A DNA stretch of 36,991 nt from Candidatus Hakubella thermalkaliphila (GTDB lineage Bacteria; Actinomycetota; Humimicrobiia; Hakubellales; Hakubellaceae): the NCBI RefSeq assembly GCF_013281975.1, contig NZ_BLRZ01000005.1, positions 1 through 36,991 of the forward strand. The letters run 5' to 3'. Each line of letters begins with the position of its first letter. The first letter of the stretch is position 1. The notes beneath the pieces were generated by a model. That model was given only the letters and a program-made list of their open reading frames with translations, had not been told where the DNA came from and ran no database searches. The position numbers and the translations under genes were made by a program. This document shows, in pieces, positions 15,153 to 21,998 of this stretch.

Positions 15153-15368
15153 ATGACATTGACCGAGATTCTTCCTGCTGTTCGACAACTGCCGACGCTG
15201 GACAAGATTCGGCTCCTTCGTATCTTGGCCGAAGAACTCGATACGGCGGAGGACATCTTTCCCTTTGAGCCATACAGGATTTATTACTTGCCAACACCCT
15301 ACAATGTGTTTGGCGCAGGCAAGGCACTAATGAACGCAATGAAAATGGCCGGCAGTAACAGCAATTGA
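15153..15368 (+). CDS. Small protein of unknown function, upstream partner of the retropepsin-like gene
   Basis: A 71-aa protein beginning MTLTEILPAVRQLPTLDKIR and containing LLRILAEELDTAEDIFPFEP and YYLPTPYNVFGAGKALMNAM. The frame opens earlier (15084), but GAGGAGGG at 15141-15148 fits ATG 15153. Its TGA overlaps the next start (TTGA), so the two are translationally coupled. The helix-rich N terminus and coupled pairing are antitoxin-like, but no family function is known to me. Confidence 0.65.
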   Translation: MTLTEILPAVRQLPTLDKIRLLRILAEELDTAEDIFPFEPYRIYYLPTPYNVFGAGKALMNAMKMAGSNSN

Positions 15369-15781
15369 GCAACATGCGATTCAAATACTCCACCACTGAC
15401 CCGTCCCAAGACGAATTTGACAGCCTGCCGCGTTTACCGCTCGTGCTTCGCTCCCACAGCCAAAATGTTGAGGTTGTTGGGTTGATAGACAGTGCCGCAA
15501 CCGTCAATGTGTTTCCATACGAAGTTGGTATCCGACTTGGGGCAACGTGGGATGACCGTAAAGCAAACATACGGTTAGCGGGCAGTCTAGGCAGCTTGGA
15601 TGCAATGCCATTATTCGTGACGGCGCAGGTAGGCGACTTTGCGCCGGTCCGTTTAGCATTCGCGTGGGTCAAGACCAACAACGTACCGTTAATACTTGGG
15701 CAAACGAATTTCTTCGTGGAGTTCGATGTCTGCTTCTATCGCTCCCAACTCGAATTCGAGGTCAAGCCCAAATCATCGTAG
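15365..15781 (+). CDS. Retropepsin-like aspartic protease domain protein with altered active site
   Basis: A 138-aa protein whose centre reads VEVVGLIDSAATVNVFPYEV, the single-lobe retropepsin pattern (normally DSGATVN or DTGA). Here the glycine after Asp-Ser is alanine, which may lower or abolish catalysis. Later LILGQTNFFVEFDVCFY is the second conserved strand (ILG...F). The start is TTG, coupled to the upstream small gene. An attC-like site follows, so the pair seems to be one two-gene cassette. Confidence 0.7.
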   Translation: MSNMRFKYSTTDPSQDEFDSLPRLPLVLRSHSQNVEVVGLIDSAATVNVFPYEVGIRLGATWDDRKANIRLAGSLGSLDAMPLFVTAQVGDFAPVRLAFAWVKTNNVPLILGQTNFFVEFDVCFYRSQLEFEVKPKSS

Positions 15782-15798
15782 TGCCAGACCAAGGCACT

Positions 15799-15850
15799 GC
15801 CTGACATGCGGTTGGAGCGGACGCAAAAACCGCGCCGGTCAACCGCAGGC
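15799..15850 (+). repeat. attC-like site C
   Basis: Begins GCCTGAC, then TGCGGTTGGAGCGG pairs imperfectly with CCGGTCAACCGCA, leaving extra bases on one strand, and ends near GCAGGC. It follows the retropepsin-like gene stop by 17 bp. The right core is degenerate. The rest of the 15782-16072 gap shows only a hairpin (GGGATCG gttacgg CGATCCC, about 16017-16037) and no gene. Confidence 0.5.
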
Positions 15851-16072
15851 TGCTAGCCCGCACTATGCCTTTGTCATCTACAAGCGGTCTCTGTCCCGTT
15901 GTGCCATAATAACACAGAAAGCGTGGGCTGTGTTGAAAGGTGGTATGTGCTGTAAACTACCCTGCAGCAAGCTGACAGGGCATTAGGGGAATGGAGCAAA
16001 TCATGCTTCCCCTTTCGGGATCGGTTACGGCGATCCCCAACTGAGCAATATTTTGGGGAGAAAATTCTCCTC

Positions 16073-16330
16073 ATGAGATACTCATTTCACCCTGAAGCCG
16101 AGGCTGAATTCGGTCATGCTATTGAATATTATGAAGAATGTGAAAAAAATCTCGGTTATGACTTTGCCGTTGAAGTATATTCAGTCATTGAGAGAGCAGT
16201 TTCTTATCCGAAAGCTTGGCCAATTATCGAAGATGAAATAAGAAGAGCATTGGTTAAAAGGTTTCCCTATGGGATTCTTTATTCGGAGGAAAGCGAGGAA
16301 ATATTTACGCAACCTACGTTTTGGAGATAA
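16073..16330 (+). pseudogene. RelE/ParE-type toxin, C-terminally truncated
   Basis: An 85-aa frame reading MRYSFHPEAEAEFGHAIEYY, then KAWPIIEDEIRRALVKRFPY and GILYSEESEEIF, a clear RelE/ParE-family fold. Family members continue with a strand such as (I)LAVMH...R-P-YW that carries key residues. Here the frame instead ends TQPTFWR, so about 10-15 residues are lost. No cognate antitoxin lies upstream. The break lies close to the break in the opposing hicA gene, so one deletion could have damaged both. Confidence 0.75.
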
Positions 16331-16383
16331 AGGCGGTTTTCCTTAATCTGACAGCCATCGCCAGGCGCAGCATAGGAGATTGT

Positions 16384-16443
16384 GTTGAACCTGGACAGGG
16401 CCGCGAGCACGCGCCTTGCCTTGGTGGAGGGCCACTGGCTCAT
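16384..16443 (-). pseudogene. hicA: hicA toxin, N-terminal remnant
   Basis: The ATG overlaps the hicB stop as ATGA. The first codons read MSQWPSTKARRVLAALSR, the usual start of a HicA mRNA interferase. After that the sequence is unrelated; the catalytic histidine motif (GSH) and the rest are missing. The upstream antitoxin gene is intact. Confidence 0.65.
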
Positions 16444-16640
16444 GCCGGAACCGCAAACAGGTCGTTCAGCTCCGGGATCTCTTCGCCGTGTTCAAGGCGG
16501 TCCGCAAGGATACGCAGAGCCAGTGCTTCGACCTTAGCAATGGCTTCTTCCTTAGTCTGCCCGTAGCCCATGACTCCGGGTAGGTCGGGAACGTCTGCAA
16601 TCCAGCGACCGTCCTCTTCACGTTCGATCTCGATCTTCAT
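16440..16640 (-). CDS. hicB: HicB-family antitoxin
   Basis: A 66-aa protein: EIEREEDGRWIADVPDLPGV, GYGQTKEEAIAKVEALALRI and LEHGEEIPELNDLF, the partly degraded RNase H-like fold of HicB antitoxins. GGAGG sits before the ATG. The order hicB then hicA is the one found in many bacteria. Its toxin partner is reduced to about 18 recognisable residues, so the antitoxin is now orphaned. Confidence 0.85.
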   Translation of the reverse strand: MKIEIEREEDGRWIADVPDLPGVMGYGQTKEEAIAKVEALALRILADRLEHGEEIPELNDLFAVPA

Positions 16641-16828
16641 CTTTGAACCTCCATATTGAATGTACGCTCGGAATGGCGTGTTGACAAGTCCTGTGTTGGG
16701 TGCCGAACTAGTAATTAGACTGCAATTTTGCTGTATAATACCCCAAAGGGGGATGTTTTACAGCAACCGTCATTTGGAAACAGTATAAGGCAACCTCTGC
16801 CGGAACTCAATTTGGAGAACTGGTAAGA
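16641..16828. other. Gene-free spacer right of hicB
   Basis: No gene is supported here. A TATAAT at 16734-16739 (+) has no -35 at a suitable distance. Short palindromic CCCCAAAGGGGG lies at about 16741-16752. The segment ends where the second 142-bp repeat begins. Confidence 0.4.
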
Positions 16829-16970
16829 CTATGTGGCTCCGTCAACTACTCGCCAGAAATCTTGATGCTTGACACCGCCTGTTTTCTGGATACGTTGCTC
16901 CGCACCGTCCAACAGGTGACGGAACCCTGACGTATGTGCCAGCACAAAGCGTTCCAGTTCATCGTCCTCC
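16829..16970. repeat. 142-bp direct repeat, copy 2 (right edge of accessory island)
   Basis: Differs from 13557-13698 at three positions. On the minus strand it encodes only the last 46 residues of the YefM-type antitoxin, from EDDELERF to VVDGAT, so this copy is a truncated pseudogene without a start. It is followed at once by the alr promoter region. Confidence 0.9.
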
Positions 16971-17000
16971 TTTCCCCTCCCCTTATAGGCCGAACTGGGA

Positions 17001-17006
17001 TATAAT
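17001..17006 (+). promoter_or_regulatory. -10 box before alr
   Basis: TATAAT in GGGATATAATG, about 70 bp before the alr ATG. No good -35 is seen at 17-18 bp, where the bases are C-rich. It lies 30 bp beyond the right direct repeat, so alr likely has its own promoter separate from nnr. Confidence 0.45.
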
Positions 17007-17076
17007 GAAATATAGGATATTTCGCTACATGATTGAAGGCACGTTTCTGAGGTAATGATACAGGGACCAAGTAGTC

Positions 17077-18213
17077 ATGAAAAACTTCTATAGGCCAGTC
17101 TGGGCGGAAATTGACCTGAGCGCTATCCGCCATAACATCGAATACATGAGGTCTCTCCTGACTCCCAGGACCCAGATAATGGCAGTGGTAAAAGCTAATG
17201 GATATGGCCACGGAGCCTATCAGGTAGCTCTCACAGCTCTGGATTGTGGGGTTCAACGCCTGGGTGTGGCTCTGGTAGAGGAAGCCCTGGAACTTCGAGA
17301 TAAGGGCATTATGGTACCCATTCATCTCTTAAGTGAACCTCCTTGGGATTCAGAAGAAGAGCTTTTAAGATACCATCTGATACCCACCATTTATACTTAT
17401 GAGGTGGCTAAAAGAATATCTGATTATTTCTGGCTGGAGAACAGGATTTGCCCCGTTCATGTCAAAATTGACACAGGCATGCACCGGGTGGGGGTGGACC
17501 CTGAGGAGGCTGAGGAACTTATATTAAAGATAATGGGACTGCCTGGTCTAAAGATAGAGGGTCTCATGACCCACTTTGCTGTAGCCGATGATCCCTCTAA
17601 TCCCTACACTATGGATCAATTCAAAACGTTTTGTCGGATAATAGATGCTTTGAAGAGAAGAAAAATCTCTTTCCAGCTCAATCACTGTGCCAATAGTGCT
17701 GCTACCATAAATTTCAAGGAAACCCATCTGGACATGGTACGCCTGGGGATAACCCTTTATGGACTAAATCCTTCTCCCCAAACTGTTGCCAGAAGCTTAA
17801 AGCCAGCCCTATCTTTAAAAGCCAGGGTCAGTTTTGTAAAAGAGTTGGAGGAAGGAGAGAGGATATCCTATGGGCTGACCTATCGCACCGACCGTAAGAG
17901 CTTTATCGTTACCATTCCCATTGGCTATGGAGATGGGTACAGTTGGCTTCTCTCTAACCGGGCCTCGGTGCTCATAAAGGGAAAGCGAGCTCCCGTAGTA
18001 GGGAGGGTTACCATGGACCAAATAATGGTGGATGTCACGGATATCGAGGAAGTTAAGGTAGGAGCAGAAACGGTTCTGATCGGCCATCAGGGGAAGGAGA
18101 GTATCTCAGCCGATGAGCTAGCGGAGCTGATAGGGACTATCAACTATGAAATAGTCTGCATGATTGGCCAACGGGTACCGCGAGTGTACGTGAGCTCAGA
18201 GCTTCAAACCTGA
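17077..18213 (+). CDS. alr: Alanine racemase
   Basis: Alr (378 aa) is a PLP enzyme that makes D-alanine for peptidoglycan. The PLP lysine lies in VVKANGYGHG (Lys39) and the second catalytic base in RISYGLTYR (Tyr265), the same numbering as the well-studied Geobacillus enzyme. The TIM barrel HVKIDTGMHRVGV and the C-terminal beta domain VGRVTMDQIMVDVT are intact. In actinobacteria alr usually follows nnr directly; here the accessory island separates them. The ATG at 17077 has only a weak ribosome site. Confidence 0.96.
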   Translation: MKNFYRPVWAEIDLSAIRHNIEYMRSLLTPRTQIMAVVKANGYGHGAYQVALTALDCGVQRLGVALVEEALELRDKGIMVPIHLLSEPPWDSEEELLRYHLIPTIYTYEVAKRISDYFWLENRICPVHVKIDTGMHRVGVDPEEAEELILKIMGLPGLKIEGLMTHFAVADDPSNPYTMDQFKTFCRIIDALKRRKISFQLNHCANSAATINFKETHLDMVRLGITLYGLNPSPQTVARSLKPALSLKARVSFVKELEEGERISYGLTYRTDRKSFIVTIPIGYGDGYSWLLSNRASVLIKGKRAPVVGRVTMDQIMVDVTDIEEVKVGAETVLIGHQGKESISADELAELIGTINYEIVCMIGQRVPRVYVSSELQT

Positions 18214-18334
18214 AGGTGGAGATATGGCCAGGGATTAAAGAGCTTCTCCGTTTTCTTCAGGAAGTATTTCTGTCCTGAAAGCATAGATATGATCAAGGGG
18301 AGTAGCTATTCTTTAGACTTTTAAAGGAGTGTTT

Positions 18335-18808
18335 ATGGGTAAAACTATATTATTAACGGTGGTTATTGTATCAGGATTAGTGTTAGTGATATCATGTGCT
18401 GCTGGGCAAAACAATATTCCTGAGGATATCAGAGTGGACACTCTTTCTTCCGGTAATTTTGAGGCTACCTTCTCTATTGATCCCTATGTCACTAGCGGGG
18501 GTGAGATCAGGCTGGCTCTAGAGGTCAAAAGCATAGGGGATGAGGAGGATACTATTATCTTCAATTCCGCCCAGATGTATGATTTTTGGGTTATCGATGC
18601 TCAGGGTCAGGAGCTATGGAGATGGTCGGCGGACCAAGCCTTCGCTCAGGTCATTAAGGAAGTTCCCCTTTCTCCAGGTCAGGGGATGGGGTTTGCAGAG
18701 ACTTACAATGCCACGGGATTATTGCCCGGAGTCTACACTTTGTACGCTCGGGTCAACTCCTCGCAGTTAGAAGGAGAGCTTACCCAGAGGTTGGAAATAA
18801 AAGGATGA
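18335..18808 (+). CDS. BsuPI-domain lipoprotein
   Basis: A 157-aa lipoprotein with an N-terminal hydrophobic segment and a lipobox near LVISC. The rest is a beta-sandwich type domain with FNSAQMYDFWVIDAQGQELW and PGVYTLYARVNS, like the intracellular proteinase inhibitor BsuPI family (PF12690). AAAGGAG precedes ATG 18335; a GTG two codons upstream overlaps that site. It is probably anchored outside the cytoplasmic membrane. The function is unknown. Confidence 0.75.
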   Translation: MGKTILLTVVIVSGLVLVISCAAGQNNIPEDIRVDTLSSGNFEATFSIDPYVTSGGEIRLALEVKSIGDEEDTIIFNSAQMYDFWVIDAQGQELWRWSADQAFAQVIKEVPLSPGQGMGFAETYNATGLLPGVYTLYARVNSSQLEGELTQRLEIKG

Positions 18809-18832
18809 AGAGAACGGCCAGGGAGGAATGAT

Positions 18833-19882
18833 ATGCTAGCCAGAATTGGTGTTCCCCGTGCTCTTCTCTATTACAAGTACTATCCGTGGTGGAAGAGCTT
18901 TTTTGAGGAACTGGGTTTCCAGGTAGTGGTCTCCTGTCCCACTAATAAAGCTCTTCTGGTCGCAGGAGTGGCGGCAGCATCTGATGAGACCTGTCTCCCG
19001 GTAAAGGCCTTTTACGGGCACGTGCTGGATCTCAAGGACCGGGTGGATTACCTTTTTATTCCCCGTATGATCAGCGTGGAGAAAAAGACCTACACCTGTC
19101 CCAAGTTTCTGGGTCTCCCCGATATTATCCGGGGGATCGATGGCCTTCCTCCTATAATCGAAACGCAGGTCAACCGCCGGGAGGGATGTCTGGCCCCTCT
19201 GCGGGCCTATTACCGGACCGGAGAAGAACTTCTTGAGCAAGAGGAGTATAGTGGAGAGAGAGTTAGGGAGAGTTTCGGGAGGCTCTGGCGAGCTCTGTGG
19301 AAAGCGGAGAGAAGACTCCGCCACTGCCAGAAGCTTATGACCAGTCGCGGCATGACTTTTCCTCAAGCTCTTCAACAACTGGAAAACAGGGATGGGAAGA
19401 AGAGAGAGACAAGTGGAAAGGAAGAGGGGCCAAAGCAGAAAAATGGCTCCACAAAGGCCAGATGCCGGATCGGTCTTATCGGCCACGGCTACAATATCTA
19501 TGATTCCTACGTGAGCAAAGATATATTACATTGCCTGGAGGTAATGGGAGCTTCGGTGTGGACTGCTGATATGGTCTCCCCACGGGCCATCCATCGCCAG
19601 ATGGCCAGATTGCCTAAAGACCCCTTCTGGAGCTACGAGAGAGAGGTTTTGGGAGCAGCCTTCTACTTTTTGGAAAGGGAAGAGGTAGATGGCATCATTC
19701 AGATAGTCTCCTTGGCCTGCGGACCAGATTCCATGATTGCGGAGATGGTATATCGTCAGGCCCGGCGGAAAGGAGACATACCTTACATGCTTCTCACTAT
19801 TGATGAGCACTCATCTGAGGTAGGGGTGGTAACCCGCCTGGAGGCCTTTCTGGACATGATTCATCGAGGCAGGAAGGGATAA
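18833..19882 (+). CDS. COG3580-type (DUF2229) acyl-CoA dehydratase activase-related protein
   Basis: A 349-aa protein whose N terminus (RIGVPRALLYYKYYPWWKSF, then GFQVVVSCPTNKAL and DETCLPVKAFYGHV) is the DUF2229 pattern found in large fused activators of the 2-hydroxyglutaryl-CoA dehydratase type. Conserved cysteines are visible in SCPTNK, ETCLPVK, TCPKF and LACGPDS. A charged Lys/Glu-rich linker (about residues 183-205) divides it into two lobes. It is followed 2 bp later by its COG3581-type partner. The ATPase (BadF/HgdC) normally fused or adjacent is absent. Confidence 0.8.
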   Translation: MLARIGVPRALLYYKYYPWWKSFFEELGFQVVVSCPTNKALLVAGVAAASDETCLPVKAFYGHVLDLKDRVDYLFIPRMISVEKKTYTCPKFLGLPDIIRGIDGLPPIIETQVNRREGCLAPLRAYYRTGEELLEQEEYSGERVRESFGRLWRALWKAERRLRHCQKLMTSRGMTFPQALQQLENRDGKKRETSGKEEGPKQKNGSTKARCRIGLIGHGYNIYDSYVSKDILHCLEVMGASVWTADMVSPRAIHRQMARLPKDPFWSYEREVLGAAFYFLEREEVDGIIQIVSLACGPDSMIAEMVYRQARRKGDIPYMLLTIDEHSSEVGVVTRLEAFLDMIHRGRKG

Positions 19883-19884
19883 AA

Positions 19885-21006
19885 ATGAAGGTGTCTTTCC
19901 CCCGTCTGGGGTCGGCTACCCTGGCCATTAAGACTTTGTTTGAAAGTCTGGGTTGGGAAGTTGTTCCTCCACCTCCCTCCAGCAAGAGAACCCTTACTCT
20001 GGGAACACGCTACTCTCCCGAGTTTATCTGTTTTCCCTTCAAGGTAAATGTGGGAAATTACCTGGAGGCCCTGGAGAAGGGAGCGGATACCATTGTTATG
20101 CTGGGGGGTTGTGGTCCCTGCCGCTTTGGCTACTATGCGCAAATACAGCGACTGATCCTGCAGGATTTGGGCTATCAGTTCAACATGATAGTGCTGGAGT
20201 TACCCCAAAGGTCCTGGCGGGAGTTTCTGGGAGGAATTCGCAAATTGACCCGCGGCAATTCTCTTAAAGAGATCCGCAGGGCCATCCAGCTTACCTGGGC
20301 CAAAATATTGGCCATAGATGAGGTGGAGGAAAAGGTGAGGCAGGTCCGGCCCCGAGAGCTCACTAAAGGCGCTACTACCCGGGCTTATGGGAAAGCTTTG
20401 GGCTTGATTGATAGGGCGAAAGATCCGGAGGCCATAGAAACAGCCCAAAAGGCTGCCCTCCAGGAGATAGGTAGAGTTCCTACTAGATCTAGAAATGACG
20501 TGCTTAGGGTGGGATTAGTAGGAGAGTTCTATACCGTGCTGGAGCCCTTTGCCAATCAGGACATAGAAAGACTTCTGGGCGAGATGGGAGTGGAAGTAGT
20601 CCGCTTCCTCACCGTAAGCGAATGGGTGCGGAATAATCTGGTCCGAAGTTCGGAGAGCAAGAAGAGAAGAGAGGAAATTCACCAGGCAGCATACCCGTAT
20701 ATAAGAAACTTTGTGGGGGGCCATGGACGGGAATCTGTGGGGGAGACCGTGCTTCACGCCCGATCAGGGTGCGATGGAGTCATTCATCTTCTTCCCTTTG
20801 CCTGTATGCCCGAAATCACCGCTCGGAGTGTCCTCTCTCGGGTGAGCAGAGATCTGGTCCTACCTATCCTGAGCCTGAGTCTGGATGAACAGACCGGCAA
20901 AGCAGGGATCATCACCCGCCTGGAAGCCTTTGTAGATCTTCTGGCCAGGAGGCGGAGGGGTGGCTCCTCAGTACTCCGGCCTGCCAGAGCTGAGATAAGT
21001 CGATAG
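19885..21006 (+). CDS. COG3581-type CoA-enzyme activase-related protein
   Basis: A 373-aa protein with VSFPRLGSATLAIKTLFESL, YSPEFICFPFKVNVGNYLEA and MLGGCGPCRFGYYAQIQRL, the second half of the same multi-domain family. Cysteines in FICFPFK, GGCGPCRFG and PFACMPE could bind an iron-sulfur cluster. It starts 2 bp after the preceding gene and probably forms a complex with it. Known relatives help activate oxygen-sensitive radical dehydratases, but these short stand-alone forms have no proven role. Confidence 0.8.
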   Translation: MKVSFPRLGSATLAIKTLFESLGWEVVPPPPSSKRTLTLGTRYSPEFICFPFKVNVGNYLEALEKGADTIVMLGGCGPCRFGYYAQIQRLILQDLGYQFNMIVLELPQRSWREFLGGIRKLTRGNSLKEIRRAIQLTWAKILAIDEVEEKVRQVRPRELTKGATTRAYGKALGLIDRAKDPEAIETAQKAALQEIGRVPTRSRNDVLRVGLVGEFYTVLEPFANQDIERLLGEMGVEVVRFLTVSEWVRNNLVRSSESKKRREEIHQAAYPYIRNFVGGHGRESVGETVLHARSGCDGVIHLLPFACMPEITARSVLSRVSRDLVLPILSLSLDEQTGKAGIITRLEAFVDLLARRRRGGSSVLRPARAEISR

Positions 21007-21150
21007 GTGGAAAGAAGGCCCGATCCAACCGACGCCGTTCCCCCTTTTTGTATTTCTGCTTCTCTAAACTATTTACTGTAGCCCAGTGTTGGTAACCATC
21101 TCGCTACAAAGCGCTGGTGACGGAGGTGGATAGCTCTATATGATAGGTCT

Positions 21151-21156
21151 TATAAT
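21151..21156 (+). promoter_or_regulatory. -10 box before the phoB-type gene
   Basis: TATAAT 18 bp before the ATG at 21175, with AGAGGA between. The leader would be only about 10 nt. No clear -35 is present, which fits a promoter that needs an activator, but this is inference. Confidence 0.4.
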
Positions 21157-21174
21157 GGTGAACAGAGGATACCT

Positions 21175-21876
21175 ATGAGAAAGATTCTGGTTGTAGACGA
21201 TGAGAGAGCCATCGTTGAGTCCCTGGAATATGCTTTAGAGAGGGACGGGTATAAAGTTCTGCGCGCCTTTGATGGGGCGGAAGCTCTAAAAATATTTCGC
21301 TCCCAAAAACCAGATCTCATTATCCTGGATCTTATGCTGCCCACCATCAGCGGGGAAGAGGTATGCCATTTGGTTAGAAAAGAGAGTTCCATCCCCATAA
21401 TTATGCTTACTGCCAAAGACTCAGAGATAGACCGCGTAGTGGGATTGGAGATCGGAGCTGACGACTACGTGACTAAGCCCTTCAGCATAAGAGAGCTGGT
21501 GGCTCGGGTGCGGGCCCTCTTCAGAAGAACTTCCGGGGAATCTCCTTCCCATCAGGAGAGGAAGGAATCGTTTTCGGTGGGTCCTTTTGTCGTGGATGGG
21601 GAGAGGCACGAGATTAGATATCAGGGGGGAGTTTTGCATTTACCCCTCAAGGAGTTCATGCTTCTGAAACTATTACTACGAAATTCAGGACGAGTCCTCA
21701 CTCGAGAGATAATTTTAGAACAGATCTGGGGTCCGAACTTTTATGGTGATAACAAAACTGTGGATGTTCACATTCGACGCCTTCGCGAGAGAATAGAGCC
21801 GGATCCTACTACTCCCCATTTTATTAAGACTGTACGGGGCGTTGGTTACAGATTTGACTTGGAAAATGTAGACTAA
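21175..21876 (+). CDS. phoB: PhoB/PhoP-type response regulator
   Basis: A 233-aa OmpR-family regulator. The receiver domain has the acidic pair Asp9/Asp10, phosphorylatable Asp52 (LILDLMLP), Thr79 and Lys101 (YVTKPF). The winged-helix DNA-binding domain covers about residues 135-230 and ends IKTVRGVGYRF. Being followed by a PAS-type histidine kinase and facing pstSCAB, it is probably the phosphate-starvation regulator that binds the boxes at 27766-27815. A WalR/VicR-like role cannot be excluded from sequence alone. Confidence 0.88.
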   Translation: MRKILVVDDERAIVESLEYALERDGYKVLRAFDGAEALKIFRSQKPDLIILDLMLPTISGEEVCHLVRKESSIPIIMLTAKDSEIDRVVGLEIGADDYVTKPFSIRELVARVRALFRRTSGESPSHQERKESFSVGPFVVDGERHEIRYQGGVLHLPLKEFMLLKLLLRNSGRVLTREIILEQIWGPNFYGDNKTVDVHIRRLRERIEPDPTTPHFIKTVRGVGYRFDLENVD

Positions 21877-21902
21877 GAAGCAAAAGATGGCGTCCCTGCA
21901 AT

Positions 21903-21983
21903 AAGGGCCGAATTTCAGTATTTGGCCCCATCCTGCGCATCTAAATCGGACAGCAAATTGACCCAAAATCTGGTTTTTGCAGT
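21903..21983 (+). repeat. 81-bp dispersed repeat, copy left of the kinase gene
   Basis: Aligned without gaps to 23475-23555, with 71 of 81 bases matching and the same orientation. It fills most of the gap between the regulator and the kinase and ends right before an in-frame ATG at 21984. No protein is encoded. Confidence 0.8.
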
Positions 21984-21998
21984 ATGAAGGAGAGACCA

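Noticed and set aside
15874-16074. Possible small gene between the retropepsin-like gene and the RelE-type toxin
   Set aside because: There is no ribosome site, no family resemblance and no antitoxin-like sequence, so it was treated as non-coding spacer.
16846-17325. Minus-strand frame of 159 codons overlapping the start of alr
   Set aside because: It runs antisense to alr and through the repeat in a frame other than the antitoxin's. There is no recognisable domain and no ribosome site.
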